This document shows, piece after piece, positions 8,017 through 17,149 of a stretch of DNA of 64,000 bases (position 1 is its first letter; each line of letters begins with the position of its first letter). A program made the position numbers and the translations under genes. The notes under the pieces are model-generated. The model worked only from the letters and a program-made list of their open reading frames with translations. It was not told where the DNA came from and did no database searches. The stretch is from Flavobacteriales bacterium UBA4422 (GTDB lineage Bacteria; Bacteroidota; Bacteroidia; Flavobacteriales_G; Salibacteraceae). Location of the stretch: NCBI GenBank assembly GCA_002389645.1, contig DGQE01000036.1:62001-126000 (forward strand). Direction: 5' to 3'.

Positions 8017-9648
8017 ATGCTGCCAAAAATAAATCCTACTAAAACAAAGGCTTGGGCCAAGCTGAATGATCACTTTGATGAGATGAGAAGTGTGAAAATG
8101 ACCGCGCTTTTTGATCAAGACCCAAATCGTTTCAACAGTTTCTCAATCAAGCATAAAGACTTTCTTTTTGATTATAGTAAGAATCGCGTTTCAAAGAAGA
8201 CCTTAACCTTGCTTCAAGAGCTTGCTGAAGAATGTGGTGTGCAAGAAGCTATTGAAAAAATGTTTTCTGGAGAGCGAATAAATGAGAATGAAGGTCGGTC
8301 GGTTCTTCACGTGGCATTGCGCAACAGATCAAATCGACCAATATTGGTTGATGGAAGGGATGTGATGCCAGACGTTAACGCTGTACTCAATCATATGGAG
8401 CAGTTTTCAAAATCGATTATCAAGGGTGAACATTTAGGCTATTCTGGAAAACCAATCACATCAGTTGTCAATATTGGAATTGGCGGTTCTGATTTAGGTC
8501 CTTACATGGTCAACGAGGCATTAGAAGGATTTTCCAATCATCTTTCTATGCACTTTGTTTCCAATATAGATGCCACAGACTTGGTTAAAGTATTGTCAAA
8601 GGTTGACGCGGAAAGCACAATTTTCATTATCGCTTCGAAGACATTTACAACTCAAGAAACCATGACCAATGCTGAAACAGCGAAACAGTGGTTCCTGGAA
8701 AAGAGTGGAGATGCAGCGGCTGTGGCCAAGCATTTTGTAGCATTATCAACCAATGTTGCAGCTGCAGAAAAATTTGGAATCAGTGCTCAGAATGTTTTTC
8801 CATTTTGGGATTGGGTAGGAGGAAGGTACTCTTTATGGAGCGCCATTGGTCTCTCCATTATGCTGAGCGTTGGACCAGAGCATTTTTATGCTTTGCTTTC
8901 AGGGGCGCAAGATATTGACGATCATTTGCAGAAACAAGGCACTGAGAGTATCCCATCCATCATGGCATTGTTGGGCATTTGGTACAACAATTTCTTCGAT
9001 GCGCATTCTCAAGCAATTTTACCTTACGAGCAATATCTGCATCGGTTTTCGGCATTTTTACAGCAGGCCGATATGGAAAGCAATGGTAAGTCGGTTGATA
9101 GAAACGGATTGCATATTGATTATCAAACAGGGCCGATAATTTGGGGGGAACCAGGCACCAATGGTCAGCATGCTTTCTACCAATTGATCCACCAAGGCAC
9201 TAAGTTGATACCGTGTGATTTTATAGCATATGCGGAAGCATCGAATAAAGTAGGAGACCATCATCAGAAATTATTGGCCAACTGTTTTGCTCAATCAGAG
9301 GCATTAATGAAAGGCAAAACGAAGCATGAAGTAGATCAAGAGCTTAAGGCTAATCCTAACGCTACCAGATTGTCGCCCTTCAAAGTGTTTGAAGGCAATA
9401 TTCCGTCCAATACCTTGTTATATGATCGACTGACTCCTTTTTCTTTGGGGCAGTTGATTGCGCTCTATGAACATAAAATATTCATTCAAGGAATTATTTG
9501 GAATGTATTCAGCTTCGATCAATGGGGTGTGGAATTAGGTAAGCAATTGGCATTGCCCATTTTGGAAGAATTAAAAGGAAATGCCAGTGGTAATCATGAC
9601 GCTAGCACGAGAGGGTTGATTGATTATTACAGCGCTGTGCGTGGTTAA
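8017..9648 (+). CDS. pgi: Glucose-6-phosphate isomerase
   Basis: A protein of 543 residues, the normal length for the long bacterial Pgi. It interconverts glucose 6-phosphate and fructose 6-phosphate in glycolysis and gluconeogenesis. Family signatures are present: NIGIGGSDLGPYMV, FWDWVGGRYSLWSAIG and the catalytic region DRNGLHIDYQTGPIIWGEPG, with His and Lys residues near the C-terminus (YEHKIFIQG). It follows a terminator, so it probably has its own promoter. Confidence 0.98.
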   Translation: MLPKINPTKTKAWAKLNDHFDEMRSVKMTALFDQDPNRFNSFSIKHKDFLFDYSKNRVSKKTLTLLQELAEECGVQEAIEKMFSGERINENEGRSVLHVALRNRSNRPILVDGRDVMPDVNAVLNHMEQFSKSIIKGEHLGYSGKPITSVVNIGIGGSDLGPYMVNEALEGFSNHLSMHFVSNIDATDLVKVLSKVDAESTIFIIASKTFTTQETMTNAETAKQWFLEKSGDAAAVAKHFVALSTNVAAAEKFGISAQNVFPFWDWVGGRYSLWSAIGLSIMLSVGPEHFYALLSGAQDIDDHLQKQGTESIPSIMALLGIWYNNFFDAHSQAILPYEQYLHRFSAFLQQADMESNGKSVDRNGLHIDYQTGPIIWGEPGTNGQHAFYQLIHQGTKLIPCDFIAYAEASNKVGDHHQKLLANCFAQSEALMKGKTKHEVDQELKANPNATRLSPFKVFEGNIPSNTLLYDRLTPFSLGQLIALYEHKIFIQGIIWNVFSFDQWGVELGKQLALPILEELKGNASGNHDASTRGLIDYYSAVRG

Positions 9649-9698
9649 AAGTTGGTGATTATATCTAAAGACCGAAAGATTCTATTTACTTTGGCTTC

Positions 9699-10388
9699 GT
9701 GGTGACTGATCTGCACATATTAATAGTTGAGGATGAAAGCCTTATAGCAGAGATGATTCGATTGATGATTGAAGATTTAGATTACCCAAGTCCTACTGTT
9801 GCTTTGACCAAGGATTCCGCGCTAAAAGCTTTGGAAGAAGGGAAAGTAGACTTTGCCATATTAGATATCAACCTAAAAGAAGGTATGGAAGGAATTGAAT
9901 TGGCGAAGAAGGCAAATGAAAAGTCCATTCCGTTCATGTTCCTTACTTCTTATTCTGATCAGAAAACTCTAGAAGAAGCCACACATACCAAGCCAGGTGC
10001 GTATGTGATAAAGCCATTTAGCGAAGAAGAACTTATGGCTGGAATAGAAATGTCAATGATGCACGCCAAAGGATACGCTGAGGAGTTAATTCCTATAAAA
10101 GATGGGCATCGGAGTATAATGCTTAAACTCGATGATATTCAGTTGATTAAAGCAGAGAATATTTATATTGAAATATATACTCCTCAGAAGAAGCATTTAA
10201 CTCGAATGTCATTGACCTCTTTTCTAGAGCAATTACCGTCATCTCAATTCATAAGAGTACATAGGTCTTATGCCGTGAATAAAAAGCATATTGAGTTCAT
10301 GTCAAAAAGTGCTGTAACTGTTGCTGGACAAAAGATTCCCATTTCTCGATCGTATCGAGACGAAGTTCAATTGCGTGTAGGTAAATGA
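9699..10388 (+). CDS. LytTR-family response regulator
   Basis: A protein of 229 residues. The N-terminal receiver domain has the acidic pair (IVEDES), the phospho-accepting Asp in FAILDINLKE and the Lys in YVIKPFSEEE. The LytTR DNA-binding domain lies at about residues 135-225, with conserved patterns (IQLIKAENIYIEIYT, FIRVHRSYAVNKKHIEF). It should activate or repress promoters after phosphorylation by a LytS-type kinase. No cognate kinase is adjacent. The only LytS-like fragment in the window is at 31432-31941. The start is one of two tandem GTG codons at 9699 and 9702. Confidence 0.92.
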   Translation: MVTDLHILIVEDESLIAEMIRLMIEDLDYPSPTVALTKDSALKALEEGKVDFAILDINLKEGMEGIELAKKANEKSIPFMFLTSYSDQKTLEEATHTKPGAYVIKPFSEEELMAGIEMSMMHAKGYAEELIPIKDGHRSIMLKLDDIQLIKAENIYIEIYTPQKKHLTRMSLTSFLEQLPSSQFIRVHRSYAVNKKHIEFMSKSAVTVAGQKIPISRSYRDEVQLRVGK

Positions 10389-10487
10389 TGTTTACATACA
10401 GTTTATGGACACTCACAACAAAAATGAGTTATTTCACTTCTTCCGACTTGAGAATTAATTAAGAATTGTAAATTCGATACAGAATCA

Positions 10488-10574
10488 GCAGCCGCAGAGG
10501 CTTCTAAATAAACCTCAATCCGTAGCATGGCGATGAAAGTCGTCAGCCGGCCCTTTCGGGCCGGTTTTTTTTTT
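10488..10574 (+). ncRNA. Candidate small structured RNA
   Basis: The 240 bp between the LytTR gene and the convergent next gene end in several small stem-loops: AGCC/GGCT at 10490, GAGG/CCTC at 10497 and GCGA/TCGT at 10530, followed directly by a strong terminator hairpin. This arrangement of stems plus terminator resembles a small RNA or a processed 3' UTR. I do not recognise a known RNA family, and no promoter is clear. Confidence 0.3.
10547..10574 (+). terminator. Strong Rho-independent terminator
   Basis: A perfect 7-bp G+C stem (CCGGCCC / GGGCCGG) with a TTTC loop, followed by ten T residues. It is oriented to stop plus-strand transcription from the LytTR gene or the candidate RNA. The minus strand has no T tract, so it does not serve the convergent gene. 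Confidence 0.93.
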
Positions 10575-10628
10575 GCCTAAACTTTGTGAGAGCTTGATTT
10601 TTAGGGAAACTTGACGTCAACAATGTTG

Positions 10629-13526
10629 CTATAGATAATAAGGAGAATTAACCCTAACGAGAACGGTATTAATCCGCGAGTCTGATGCGAATGGTTGCGA
10701 GCGCAACCGTTGGTTGAAGTCTGTTTGTTGTAGCTCTAAATCGAGCTGCCATGTGTGCCATTCAAGATCTTTGGAAATAAGAGGAGCTAAATAATTACAC
10801 ACCCAATTATAAAGCGTTGCATCGAATGATATGGAACTCACTTTTTGACGTATTATTTGTGCACTAATCTCTTTTGCTTTTTCTTTTAATACGGCAGTAT
10901 TCTCTAATTGGGCAATATCTGTTGGAAGGTAATAGCTTGTATTGAACCCTTGTGCACGTATTCTTTCAAATAATGGAGTTTTCGTATCGCTTTCCACTAA
11001 CACGCGCCCTTTGATGTCAAAGTGTTCATCTAACCAGAGTAATCGCTCTAATATTTGATCCACATTATCGCTTCTGAAGTTTTTTAAATCGAGCCAAATG
11101 AAATTGAGAGAATCACCTGCAGCACTTGAGAGGTAATCTTCCAAAGTATTTCCACTCATATATTCTTCTCCTCCATGTCCCACTTCAAATACAGAGTCAT
11201 TGAAAATCAAATCGCATTCAATACCACGAAATCCTTTAGCAACAACTTCAAACAGCATTCCTTTGGTATCCACACGATGAGGAAAGGTCTGAAAGCTTAT
11301 AGAACTATCGCTATGAAGCGAGTGTAAATTCACAGCTTCGTGATACTCAGCATGCTCTGGATCAGTAAAAGGAAGATGGTTGAGGATCAATATGCTTGAG
11401 GCTTGTAAATGATAATTGCTGCTGAATAGATTTTGACCATCACTATTTGAGGCCTTTGTTTCGACTCCTGTCAATCCCAGAATAGCATCATATACGAGAT
11501 CGTTCGTAAAGTATTTTGTGCGGTTTCTTTTAAGATTGGCAACCCGATCAGGGTAGTTTGATAAATAGCCATTACTGAACCAGAAATAACTCGGAATGTG
11601 AATCATCCGATAATTGAAGAGCGAACTGCTGTGACCGTGTTTTTCTATTAAGTCTTCAGCATGATCAGCAAAGTAGAATATTGCTTTACGATCAATTCTT
11701 ACGCTATCTAACAAACCGATCATTTCAGAAACCACAAAGTCATTATAAATGATGCTATTGTCATATGGATCAACTTGGTAGGGATTTAGATTTCCAAAGA
11801 GTGATTTAAAGTTATCGTTGTCAAACAAGGCAAACTCGGCAGGGTAGCGCTTATTATACTCAGTGTGGTTTCCCATTAAATGGATGAAGAAAACATGGCT
11901 TCCTTCTTCAAGGTCAGCCAATTTATTTTTGAGGATACCCAATAGTGCTCCATCGAAATCATCGGTTTCGTTACTCTTGCCTACATGCGAGTTAATAAAG
12001 GTTTCATCATTGCATTGTTCGGCTATCACGGACACTGGATTGTCCCAAATTCCATATTTCAACTGATTGCTTATCCAATGGGTATGCACATCAGCGGCAT
12101 TCATAATATTAATGATGGATGGACAATTTTGAAAGTCTAATCCATTGGATTCATTGGCCTGAGTTAAAGCTGCTGATAATGACATTGCTGTGTGCGTGTG
12201 CGGTGAAATCGCATTGCTCAGAATTACTGTGTTATTGAGTTTAGCGATACTATCGAGCCGTGGGGTAGTGGGGCGTACATAACCAAACTGAGACATGTGA
12301 AACTTGCTCTGTGCTTCGCCAATAATCACGAAATAAATCTCGGTGTCTTTCTTTTTTAAAACTTCCAATTGAGCCTGTGATTCATCAAAATCTCTGAGGC
12401 TCGCTTTGAATAAATCGACTTCTGTAGAATAGGTTAAATAACTTTCAGAAGCTAATGAAATGGCTTTTGGTGTGCTGGTGCTAGAAGCAATTACTAGAAG
12501 CACCACTGTTGTTGCAAGGATGAATTTTAGGTGCTGCGTCTTTTTCTTTTTTATGAATAGAACTGGAAGAAATAGAACTGGAAGAAACAGAACTACAATA
12601 ACCCACCATTGCTGAGATGTGAAGCGCAGATAAGCAATGCTTTCGCTCACATCGGTTTGAAAGAAAGCCAAGTAGTCACTTGTTTCTAATGGTTTACCAA
12701 AAAGATTGGTGTAAAGAAAAATGGCAAAAGGAAGCACATTGAGAGCGACTGCAAGCCCCAAGAATAAAATCTTCAATATTGCCCGAACCTTTGGGTTAGT
12801 GGGTGATTGCACTATGCTGAAAAGACTTGCCAAAACCGCGAAAAAGCTGACTGACCAAACGAACTGAATTGTATTTATGTGCTGATCGTAGGCATACATA
12901 GCAAGCCATAGCAATGACGCAGAAACAAAGAATGGCAGGCTGGCCAGCCAATAGCCGTCATAGAAAAACAGAATGCATACGATCCAAAACAGGAGTATAG
13001 ATAAGACGATGAGGTAATTGTCAAACGGTCTGTACTCTTTTACTTCCACGAACCCAATATCCTCTAGTAGTAAGGTTCCTTTGTTGGCTTCTACAGAGAC
13101 TACATCTCCAGAATCAACTTCGAGAATGAAGGTTTGAGAGTTTCCGGGTCGCGATTTGAAATCAGATAACAGCACCAATTGATTTTGACGCACACTGTAC
13201 ACCACCTCTGCAGAACCGTCTTCATCCTGAACAGCCCAATTAGACACTCCTGATTTTAGCTCTATTTTCTTGGATGATAAAAAGGTCCAAGAAGCTACGA
13301 CTGATTCATATTCACCGGGAACAATGTCAAAGCGCGTTTGGTTACTATCCAATTGAAAAAAACCACCATTGCTATCGCTGACCCCAAAGGATTCAGCGCT
13401 GTAATCATTAGGTTGAAGGGCGGGATGCGTAAATCTGCCCGGTTCAACCAAAATCGCAGTGATCGCTGATAATACCACAATAATCCACAGCTTTTTAGAG
13501 CGCAGAAATGTGGTGTTTTGAATCAT
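10629..13526 (-). CDS. EptA-like phospho-transferase/sulfatase fused to a GDPD-like phosphodiesterase domain
   Basis: A protein of 965 residues. Residues 1-150 hold one TM helix and a beta-rich periplasmic part. Residues 165-350 hold about seven TM helices. An alkaline-phosphatase-fold domain follows at about 390-660, with metal and nucleophile motifs like those of phosphoethanolamine transferases: GEAQSK at 403-408, a Thr nucleophile at about 446 (HTAMSL), MGNHTEYNKRYP at 551-562 and ADHAED with Asp621/His622. The C-terminal part from about 745 has the pattern His750, Glu770-Cys-Asp772, His784, reminiscent of glycerophosphodiester phosphodiesterase or the FAM151/menorin TIM barrel. EptA-type enzymes move phosphoethanolamine from lipids onto lipid A or glycans. 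It is the last gene of the polysaccharide cluster, 9 bp after the RfbH-like gene. Confidence 0.8.
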   Translation of the reverse strand: MIQNTTFLRSKKLWIIVVLSAITAILVEPGRFTHPALQPNDYSAESFGVSDSNGGFFQLDSNQTRFDIVPGEYESVVASWTFLSSKKIELKSGVSNWAVQDEDGSAEVVYSVRQNQLVLLSDFKSRPGNSQTFILEVDSGDVVSVEANKGTLLLEDIGFVEVKEYRPFDNYLIVLSILLFWIVCILFFYDGYWLASLPFFVSASLLWLAMYAYDQHINTIQFVWSVSFFAVLASLFSIVQSPTNPKVRAILKILFLGLAVALNVLPFAIFLYTNLFGKPLETSDYLAFFQTDVSESIAYLRFTSQQWWVIVVLFLPVLFLPVLFIKKKKTQHLKFILATTVVLLVIASSTSTPKAISLASESYLTYSTEVDLFKASLRDFDESQAQLEVLKKKDTEIYFVIIGEAQSKFHMSQFGYVRPTTPRLDSIAKLNNTVILSNAISPHTHTAMSLSAALTQANESNGLDFQNCPSIINIMNAADVHTHWISNQLKYGIWDNPVSVIAEQCNDETFINSHVGKSNETDDFDGALLGILKNKLADLEEGSHVFFIHLMGNHTEYNKRYPAEFALFDNDNFKSLFGNLNPYQVDPYDNSIIYNDFVVSEMIGLLDSVRIDRKAIFYFADHAEDLIEKHGHSSSLFNYRMIHIPSYFWFSNGYLSNYPDRVANLKRNRTKYFTNDLVYDAILGLTGVETKASNSDGQNLFSSNYHLQASSILILNHLPFTDPEHAEYHEAVNLHSLHSDSSISFQTFPHRVDTKGMLFEVVAKGFRGIECDLIFNDSVFEVGHGGEEYMSGNTLEDYLSSAAGDSLNFIWLDLKNFRSDNVDQILERLLWLDEHFDIKGRVLVESDTKTPLFERIRAQGFNTSYYLPTDIAQLENTAVLKEKAKEISAQIIRQKVSSISFDATLYNWVCNYLAPLISKDLEWHTWQLDLELQQTDFNQRLRSQPFASDSRINTVLVRVNSPYYL

Positions 13527-13535
13527 TGTTGGAAT

Positions 13536-14744
13536 TTAAACAGACGCCATGAAGGCACTGATATTCTCTTTCATGTAGTCAATCATCGGACGCGTTAATC
13601 CATGGTGACATGCCAATAGCATTCCGCCACGCATTACTTTATCAGATTCTGCATAACCGGCTGATGAGCGCTTGCACTCAACATTCTTAAATCCAGGTTG
13701 ACGTAAGATGTTTCCAGTGAACACCGTGCGCGTTTGAATATTTCGCTTTTCCAAGAAGATTTGCATCTCTGTTCTTTTAAACGGAGCGCTATCTCTAATG
13801 GTAAGAGCCAATGCTAACCAACCAGTGCGGCTGTTAGGGAGTTGTTTTGGCAGTACAAAATACTCTTCATACTGCTTAAAAAAATCACTCATTTCAGCGA
13901 AGTTCTTCTCGCGCTCAGTAATGTTATGATCGAGTTTGTTTAACTGAACCAAACCAAATGCAGCACCCATTTCAGATGGTTCAATATTGTAACCCGGCTC
14001 AGCAAAAATGAATTTTGAGTCGTAAGGAATGCCATCTACTTCTACATTAAAGCGATTTTCGATAGCCTCAGACTCTACGAATAGAGAAGATGACCTTCCC
14101 CATGATCTAAGTAATTTGCCACGCTCAAAATGCTCGCTGTCTCTTACGGTAAGCATTCCTCCGTTTCCTGCGCAGTTGATTACATGCGAACCGTAAAAGC
14201 TTGTAATACTCATATCTGAGAATGAACCAGAGCTTTTCCCATCAATGGTACCACCAAGTGTATCTGCAGAATCTTCAATTACGATGAGGTTGTGTTTATC
14301 TGCAATGGCTTTCAATTTTTTCCAGTCAGCAAGGTTTCCTATCAAGTTAGGAATCATCAGCGCTTTAGTCTTGGGCGTGATCATCGCTTCCACCTTGTCA
14401 GCATCGATATTATACGTTCCTTCCTCCACGTCTACAAAAGCAGGAACCAGTTTGTTTCTAACCAGCGGAGCAACCGTAGTAGAGAAGGTGAGGGCAGGAG
14501 TAATTACTTCGCTTCCTTCAGGAAGGTTCATCAATTCAACAGCCAAATAATTGGCAGACGAACCACTGTTAAGCATGATGCCATGGGGTTTGTCAAACAA
14601 AGTGGCAATGCGTTCTTCCATTTCGCGAACATGCTTTCCCATTTGAGTGCTAGTGCGAAGCACATTGACTACCGCTTCAATTTCTTCTTCACCATGTACC
14701 GTCATGCCGTAAGGTACTCTGATCATTTCCTTTGTATCGCTCAT
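13536..14744 (-). CDS. RfbH/ColD-like PLP sugar 3-dehydrase (His in place of Lys, no Fe-S cysteines)
   Basis: A DegT/DnrJ/EryC1/StrS-family protein of 402 residues. The position that holds the PLP-binding Lys in aminotransferases is His187 (TSFYGSHVINCAGNGG), as in the 3-dehydrases RfbH (E1) and ColD. PMP-dependent removal of the C3 hydroxyl from a 4-keto-6-deoxy sugar is therefore expected. The region LRSWGR matches RfbH, but the cysteine cluster that normally follows it is replaced by serines (RSSSLFVES). Only isolated Cys remain (Cys191 and two near the C-terminus). It therefore looks like an RfbH relative without the [2Fe-2S] centre. Its start overlaps the RmlD-like stop by 4 bp. Confidence 0.8.
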   Translation of the reverse strand: MSDTKEMIRVPYGMTVHGEEEIEAVVNVLRTSTQMGKHVREMEERIATLFDKPHGIMLNSGSSANYLAVELMNLPEGSEVITPALTFSTTVAPLVRNKLVPAFVDVEEGTYNIDADKVEAMITPKTKALMIPNLIGNLADWKKLKAIADKHNLIVIEDSADTLGGTIDGKSSGSFSDMSITSFYGSHVINCAGNGGMLTVRDSEHFERGKLLRSWGRSSSLFVESEAIENRFNVEVDGIPYDSKFIFAEPGYNIEPSEMGAAFGLVQLNKLDHNITEREKNFAEMSDFFKQYEEYFVLPKQLPNSRTGWLALALTIRDSAPFKRTEMQIFLEKRNIQTRTVFTGNILRQPGFKNVECKRSSAGYAESDKVMRGGMLLACHHGLTRPMIDYMKENISAFMASV

Positions 14745-15619
14745 TTCTTATTCTTTAGTTCTTGTAAATAGTCATCCACATTGCTCCAGCGAAAATGCGG
14801 AAATTCTTCATTAAATAATTGGGCACTCATGCCACCCAACAAAGGACGCTTTGCTGGAGGAGCGAGTTGTTTTGTATTAACAGGAATTAAAGAAACCTGT
14901 TCATGGCCGAAGTAAGTAATAACACGCTGTGCTAGCTGCACACGGTTCAAATAATCTGTTCCTGCAAAGTGATACAACCCCTTTTTTTCTTCACTCAAGA
15001 GAAAGTAGATAGCGCGGGCCACATCAAATGCATTGACTGGTGTGGCATATTGGTCCATAGGAAGCTTTAATTCCATCGGCTCATTCTTGCGCATGTTTTC
15101 ACTTAATCGCGCGATAAAGTTTTTACCTCTTATTTCATCACCATATACGTTGGTGATACGGCAAATAAGAAAATCGGTAAGGTGTTCGCGCACATGATCT
15201 TCAGCTTCTAACTTGTGCTTTCCATAAATGCTCAAAGGGTTGGTATCGTCTTCTTCCATATAGAACCCACGAGTGCCATCAAATACATAATCTGTACTCA
15301 AGTATACCAGCTTGGCTTTGTATTTCTGTGCTAACTTGGTGGCGTTATGAGTAGAAATTACCGTTTTCTGATAGCTTTCATCTACATTCTCTTCGCAGTA
15401 GTCAACCCAAGTGAGTGCACCACAATGGATGATTACATCTGGGTGAAAAGCATCTAAGTCTGCATTATTAGGATCTGTAGGATCAAGCGTGTTATAGAAA
15501 ACAGTGTTTTCTGTTTCGAAGGTAAAATGTGTGCCTAGGCACGTCCATCCTTGGCTGGTGAAGTAGCGCATACAGTTGCCCCCAACCAATCCTGAAGCTC
15601 CTAAAATCAATGTTTTCAT
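14741..15619 (-). CDS. RmlD-like NAD(P)-dependent sugar-nucleotide reductase
   Basis: An extended SDR of about 292 residues. It has the N-terminal GASGLVGGN cofactor loop, the active-site segment YLSTDYVFDG and the catalytic YxxxK (SIYGKHKLEAE). It resembles dTDP-4-dehydrorhamnose reductase, which reduces a 4-keto-6-deoxyhexose. In this cluster the nucleotide is probably CDP rather than dTDP. The chosen Met starts immediately before the nucleotide-binding strand. A Met three codons upstream (15628) is an alternative. Confidence 0.85.
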   Translation of the reverse strand: MKTLILGASGLVGGNCMRYFTSQGWTCLGTHFTFETENTVFYNTLDPTDPNNADLDAFHPDVIIHCGALTWVDYCEENVDESYQKTVISTHNATKLAQKYKAKLVYLSTDYVFDGTRGFYMEEDDTNPLSIYGKHKLEAEDHVREHLTDFLICRITNVYGDEIRGKNFIARLSENMRKNEPMELKLPMDQYATPVNAFDVARAIYFLLSEEKKGLYHFAGTDYLNRVQLAQRVITYFGHEQVSLIPVNTKQLAPPAKRPLLGGMSAQLFNEEFPHFRWSNVDDYLQELKNKK

Positions 15620-15628
15620 TGCATGCAA

Positions 15629-16042
15629 GATTACGCATTATTGAAAATTATTGACCAATTTGAGGCAGCAGTTTTAAAGGCGATTTGAACAATAGTTATG
15701 CAGTCAAATCAATGATAATATTAAACAAGAACAATGAGCTTATTAGTGAACGGTTCTGGCTAAGAAAAGTGTGGGCCTTTAAACCCAAATATTCTTCGCT
15801 AGAAGGAATTTGGTTTGAAAGGTAAAACGATTATGTCGCAGAATAGGATATTTTCATTTCTTCTCTGTCTCTGAGCGGCTTATAGCTTGACTATTTGGTT
15901 GTGAAATTCGAATCCATTTGAATCGATAACAATTAAAAGGTAGATACCAAAGCGCGTACAACCATTGAGGTTCCTGAATGGGTGCGGAAGTCATTGGAAG
16001 GCTTTGACAACGTCTAGCGGATTAATATGCTACTTCGTGTTG
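15629..16042. other. Intergenic segment of 414 bp with two small ORF remnants
   Basis: No complete gene is visible. A 37-codon frame (15712-15825, +) reads ELISERFWLRKVWAFKPK in part and ends in TAA. It could be the end of a lost gene or a small protein. The stretch 15940-16017 (+) encodes a 25-residue tail that is repeated near 17.1 kb and is listed separately. Confidence 0.5.
15940..16017 (+). pseudogene. C-terminal gene remnant, copy A
   Basis: After an in-frame stop, 26 codons encode a tail containing RTTIEVPEWVRKSLEGFDN followed by TAG. Copy B at 17037-17132 encodes the same tail with conservative changes (RKTIEVPDWLRKPLESFDG). Conservation at protein level with third-base differences indicates two once-functional paralogous coding tails. 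I do not recognise the parent family. Confidence 0.5.
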
Positions 16043-16864
16043 TTATAAAAGGACCAGTAGCAATACCGTCATAATAATTATCGTCAACACCAGTGCTATC
16101 GCCATAATGATGGCAGCGATGCGCCCTTGCTTTGTTTTCTTCGCGGATAGAATGGCGGTACTGATAGATGCTATCAATGAAAGCTGATAAAGCACCGCTA
16201 AAATTCCTAAAATGATCAAGTAAACCAGAAACAGCAGTATTTGCGCAATCAAATCTGCCGGGCCAAAGGTGAAGATGAAGATGAGAACCACTGCAACTTG
16301 CGCTAAAAGAAGAACTGCGCCAATGATGCTGAATGCGATAGAAACATTGCCAAGAGTTTTCAAAAACCTAGGTGTAAAAATGGTCTTGTTCTTCTTGATT
16401 GCAAATTGTTCGAGCCCATAGAAAATGATCAAAATCAGAGCGATAGGCAGAATCAAGGAACTCAAGGCAAAAAGAATATTAAAAGCCAGTGCAACACCCG
16501 GGATAAACGCAGCCGAATCAAGGGTTAGCCCGGCTATAAAGAAGACCAGAGAAAGTCCTCCAGTAATCGACCATCCAATCAGCTTCTTTAAATTGCTCTT
16601 TTTTCGTTCTTCCTGCGTAGGCGGGTCATCTTCTTCTGTTTGAATTTTTCCAGTTTGGGTTTTAACCCAGGAATTCACTTGGTGTTTTTTGGTTTCAATC
16701 CGTTCGTGAAAAGGAGGGCGACTCAACGTGTTTTTCAGATGCTCATCTGATACCAGTGCTTCATTTTCTTCTGGTTTCGAACGTTCTGGAATGCTTCTTT
16801 TCGATGGTTCATGACTCCCCAATTCAAAGGTGCTTTCCTTTTTTTTATGCTTGGCCAAGTCCAT
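16043..16864 (-). CDS. Multi-pass membrane protein of unknown function
   Basis: A protein of 273 residues. The first 95 residues are charged and hydrophilic, rich in Lys and Glu with several Pro. The remainder contains about five hydrophobic helices (roughly 96-118, 122-148, 168-192, 198-222, 245-272). No family motif is visible. It lies inside the polysaccharide region but is isolated from neighbours by 285-424 bp of non-coding DNA on each side. Two related gene-tail remnants flank it, which suggests it was inserted or duplicated together with them. Confidence 0.65.
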   Translation of the reverse strand: MDLAKHKKKESTFELGSHEPSKRSIPERSKPEENEALVSDEHLKNTLSRPPFHERIETKKHQVNSWVKTQTGKIQTEEDDPPTQEERKKSNLKKLIGWSITGGLSLVFFIAGLTLDSAAFIPGVALAFNILFALSSLILPIALILIIFYGLEQFAIKKNKTIFTPRFLKTLGNVSIAFSIIGAVLLLAQVAVVLIFIFTFGPADLIAQILLFLVYLIILGILAVLYQLSLIASISTAILSAKKTKQGRIAAIIMAIALVLTIIIMTVLLLVLL

Positions 16865-17036
16865 GTGAAAACCCTTGCGGTATTTCCTTTTTTGAAGCCA
16901 ATGATTGGAAACTACTTCAGATGATTACTTGCATGCGCTGAACAATACTGATGAAACTATCAGAAGAGTTATCGTATGAGTGCTTCTCAATCCACTACAA
17001 TTTTGATAAAACCAAATTAATAAATCAGTCGATTAA

Positions 17037-17132
17037 AATCAAGGCTTAATATTAGTGATCAAAAAAACGCGCAAAACCATTGAGGTTCCAGATTGGCTGC
17101 GTAAGCCTTTGGAGAGTTTTGACGGCTTGTAG
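17037..17132 (+). pseudogene. C-terminal gene remnant, copy B
   Basis: Directly after an in-frame TAA, 31 codons encode a tail that includes RKTIEVPDWLRKPLESFDG and ends in TAG. It matches copy A (15940-16017) over about 22 residues and shares the DNA block AACCATTGAGGTTCC. It lies antisense to the intergenic space upstream of the membrane protein. The rest of the 285 bp gap 16865-17149 shows nothing else recognisable. Confidence 0.5.
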
Positions 17133-17149
17133 GAGATTACTTATGAGTA

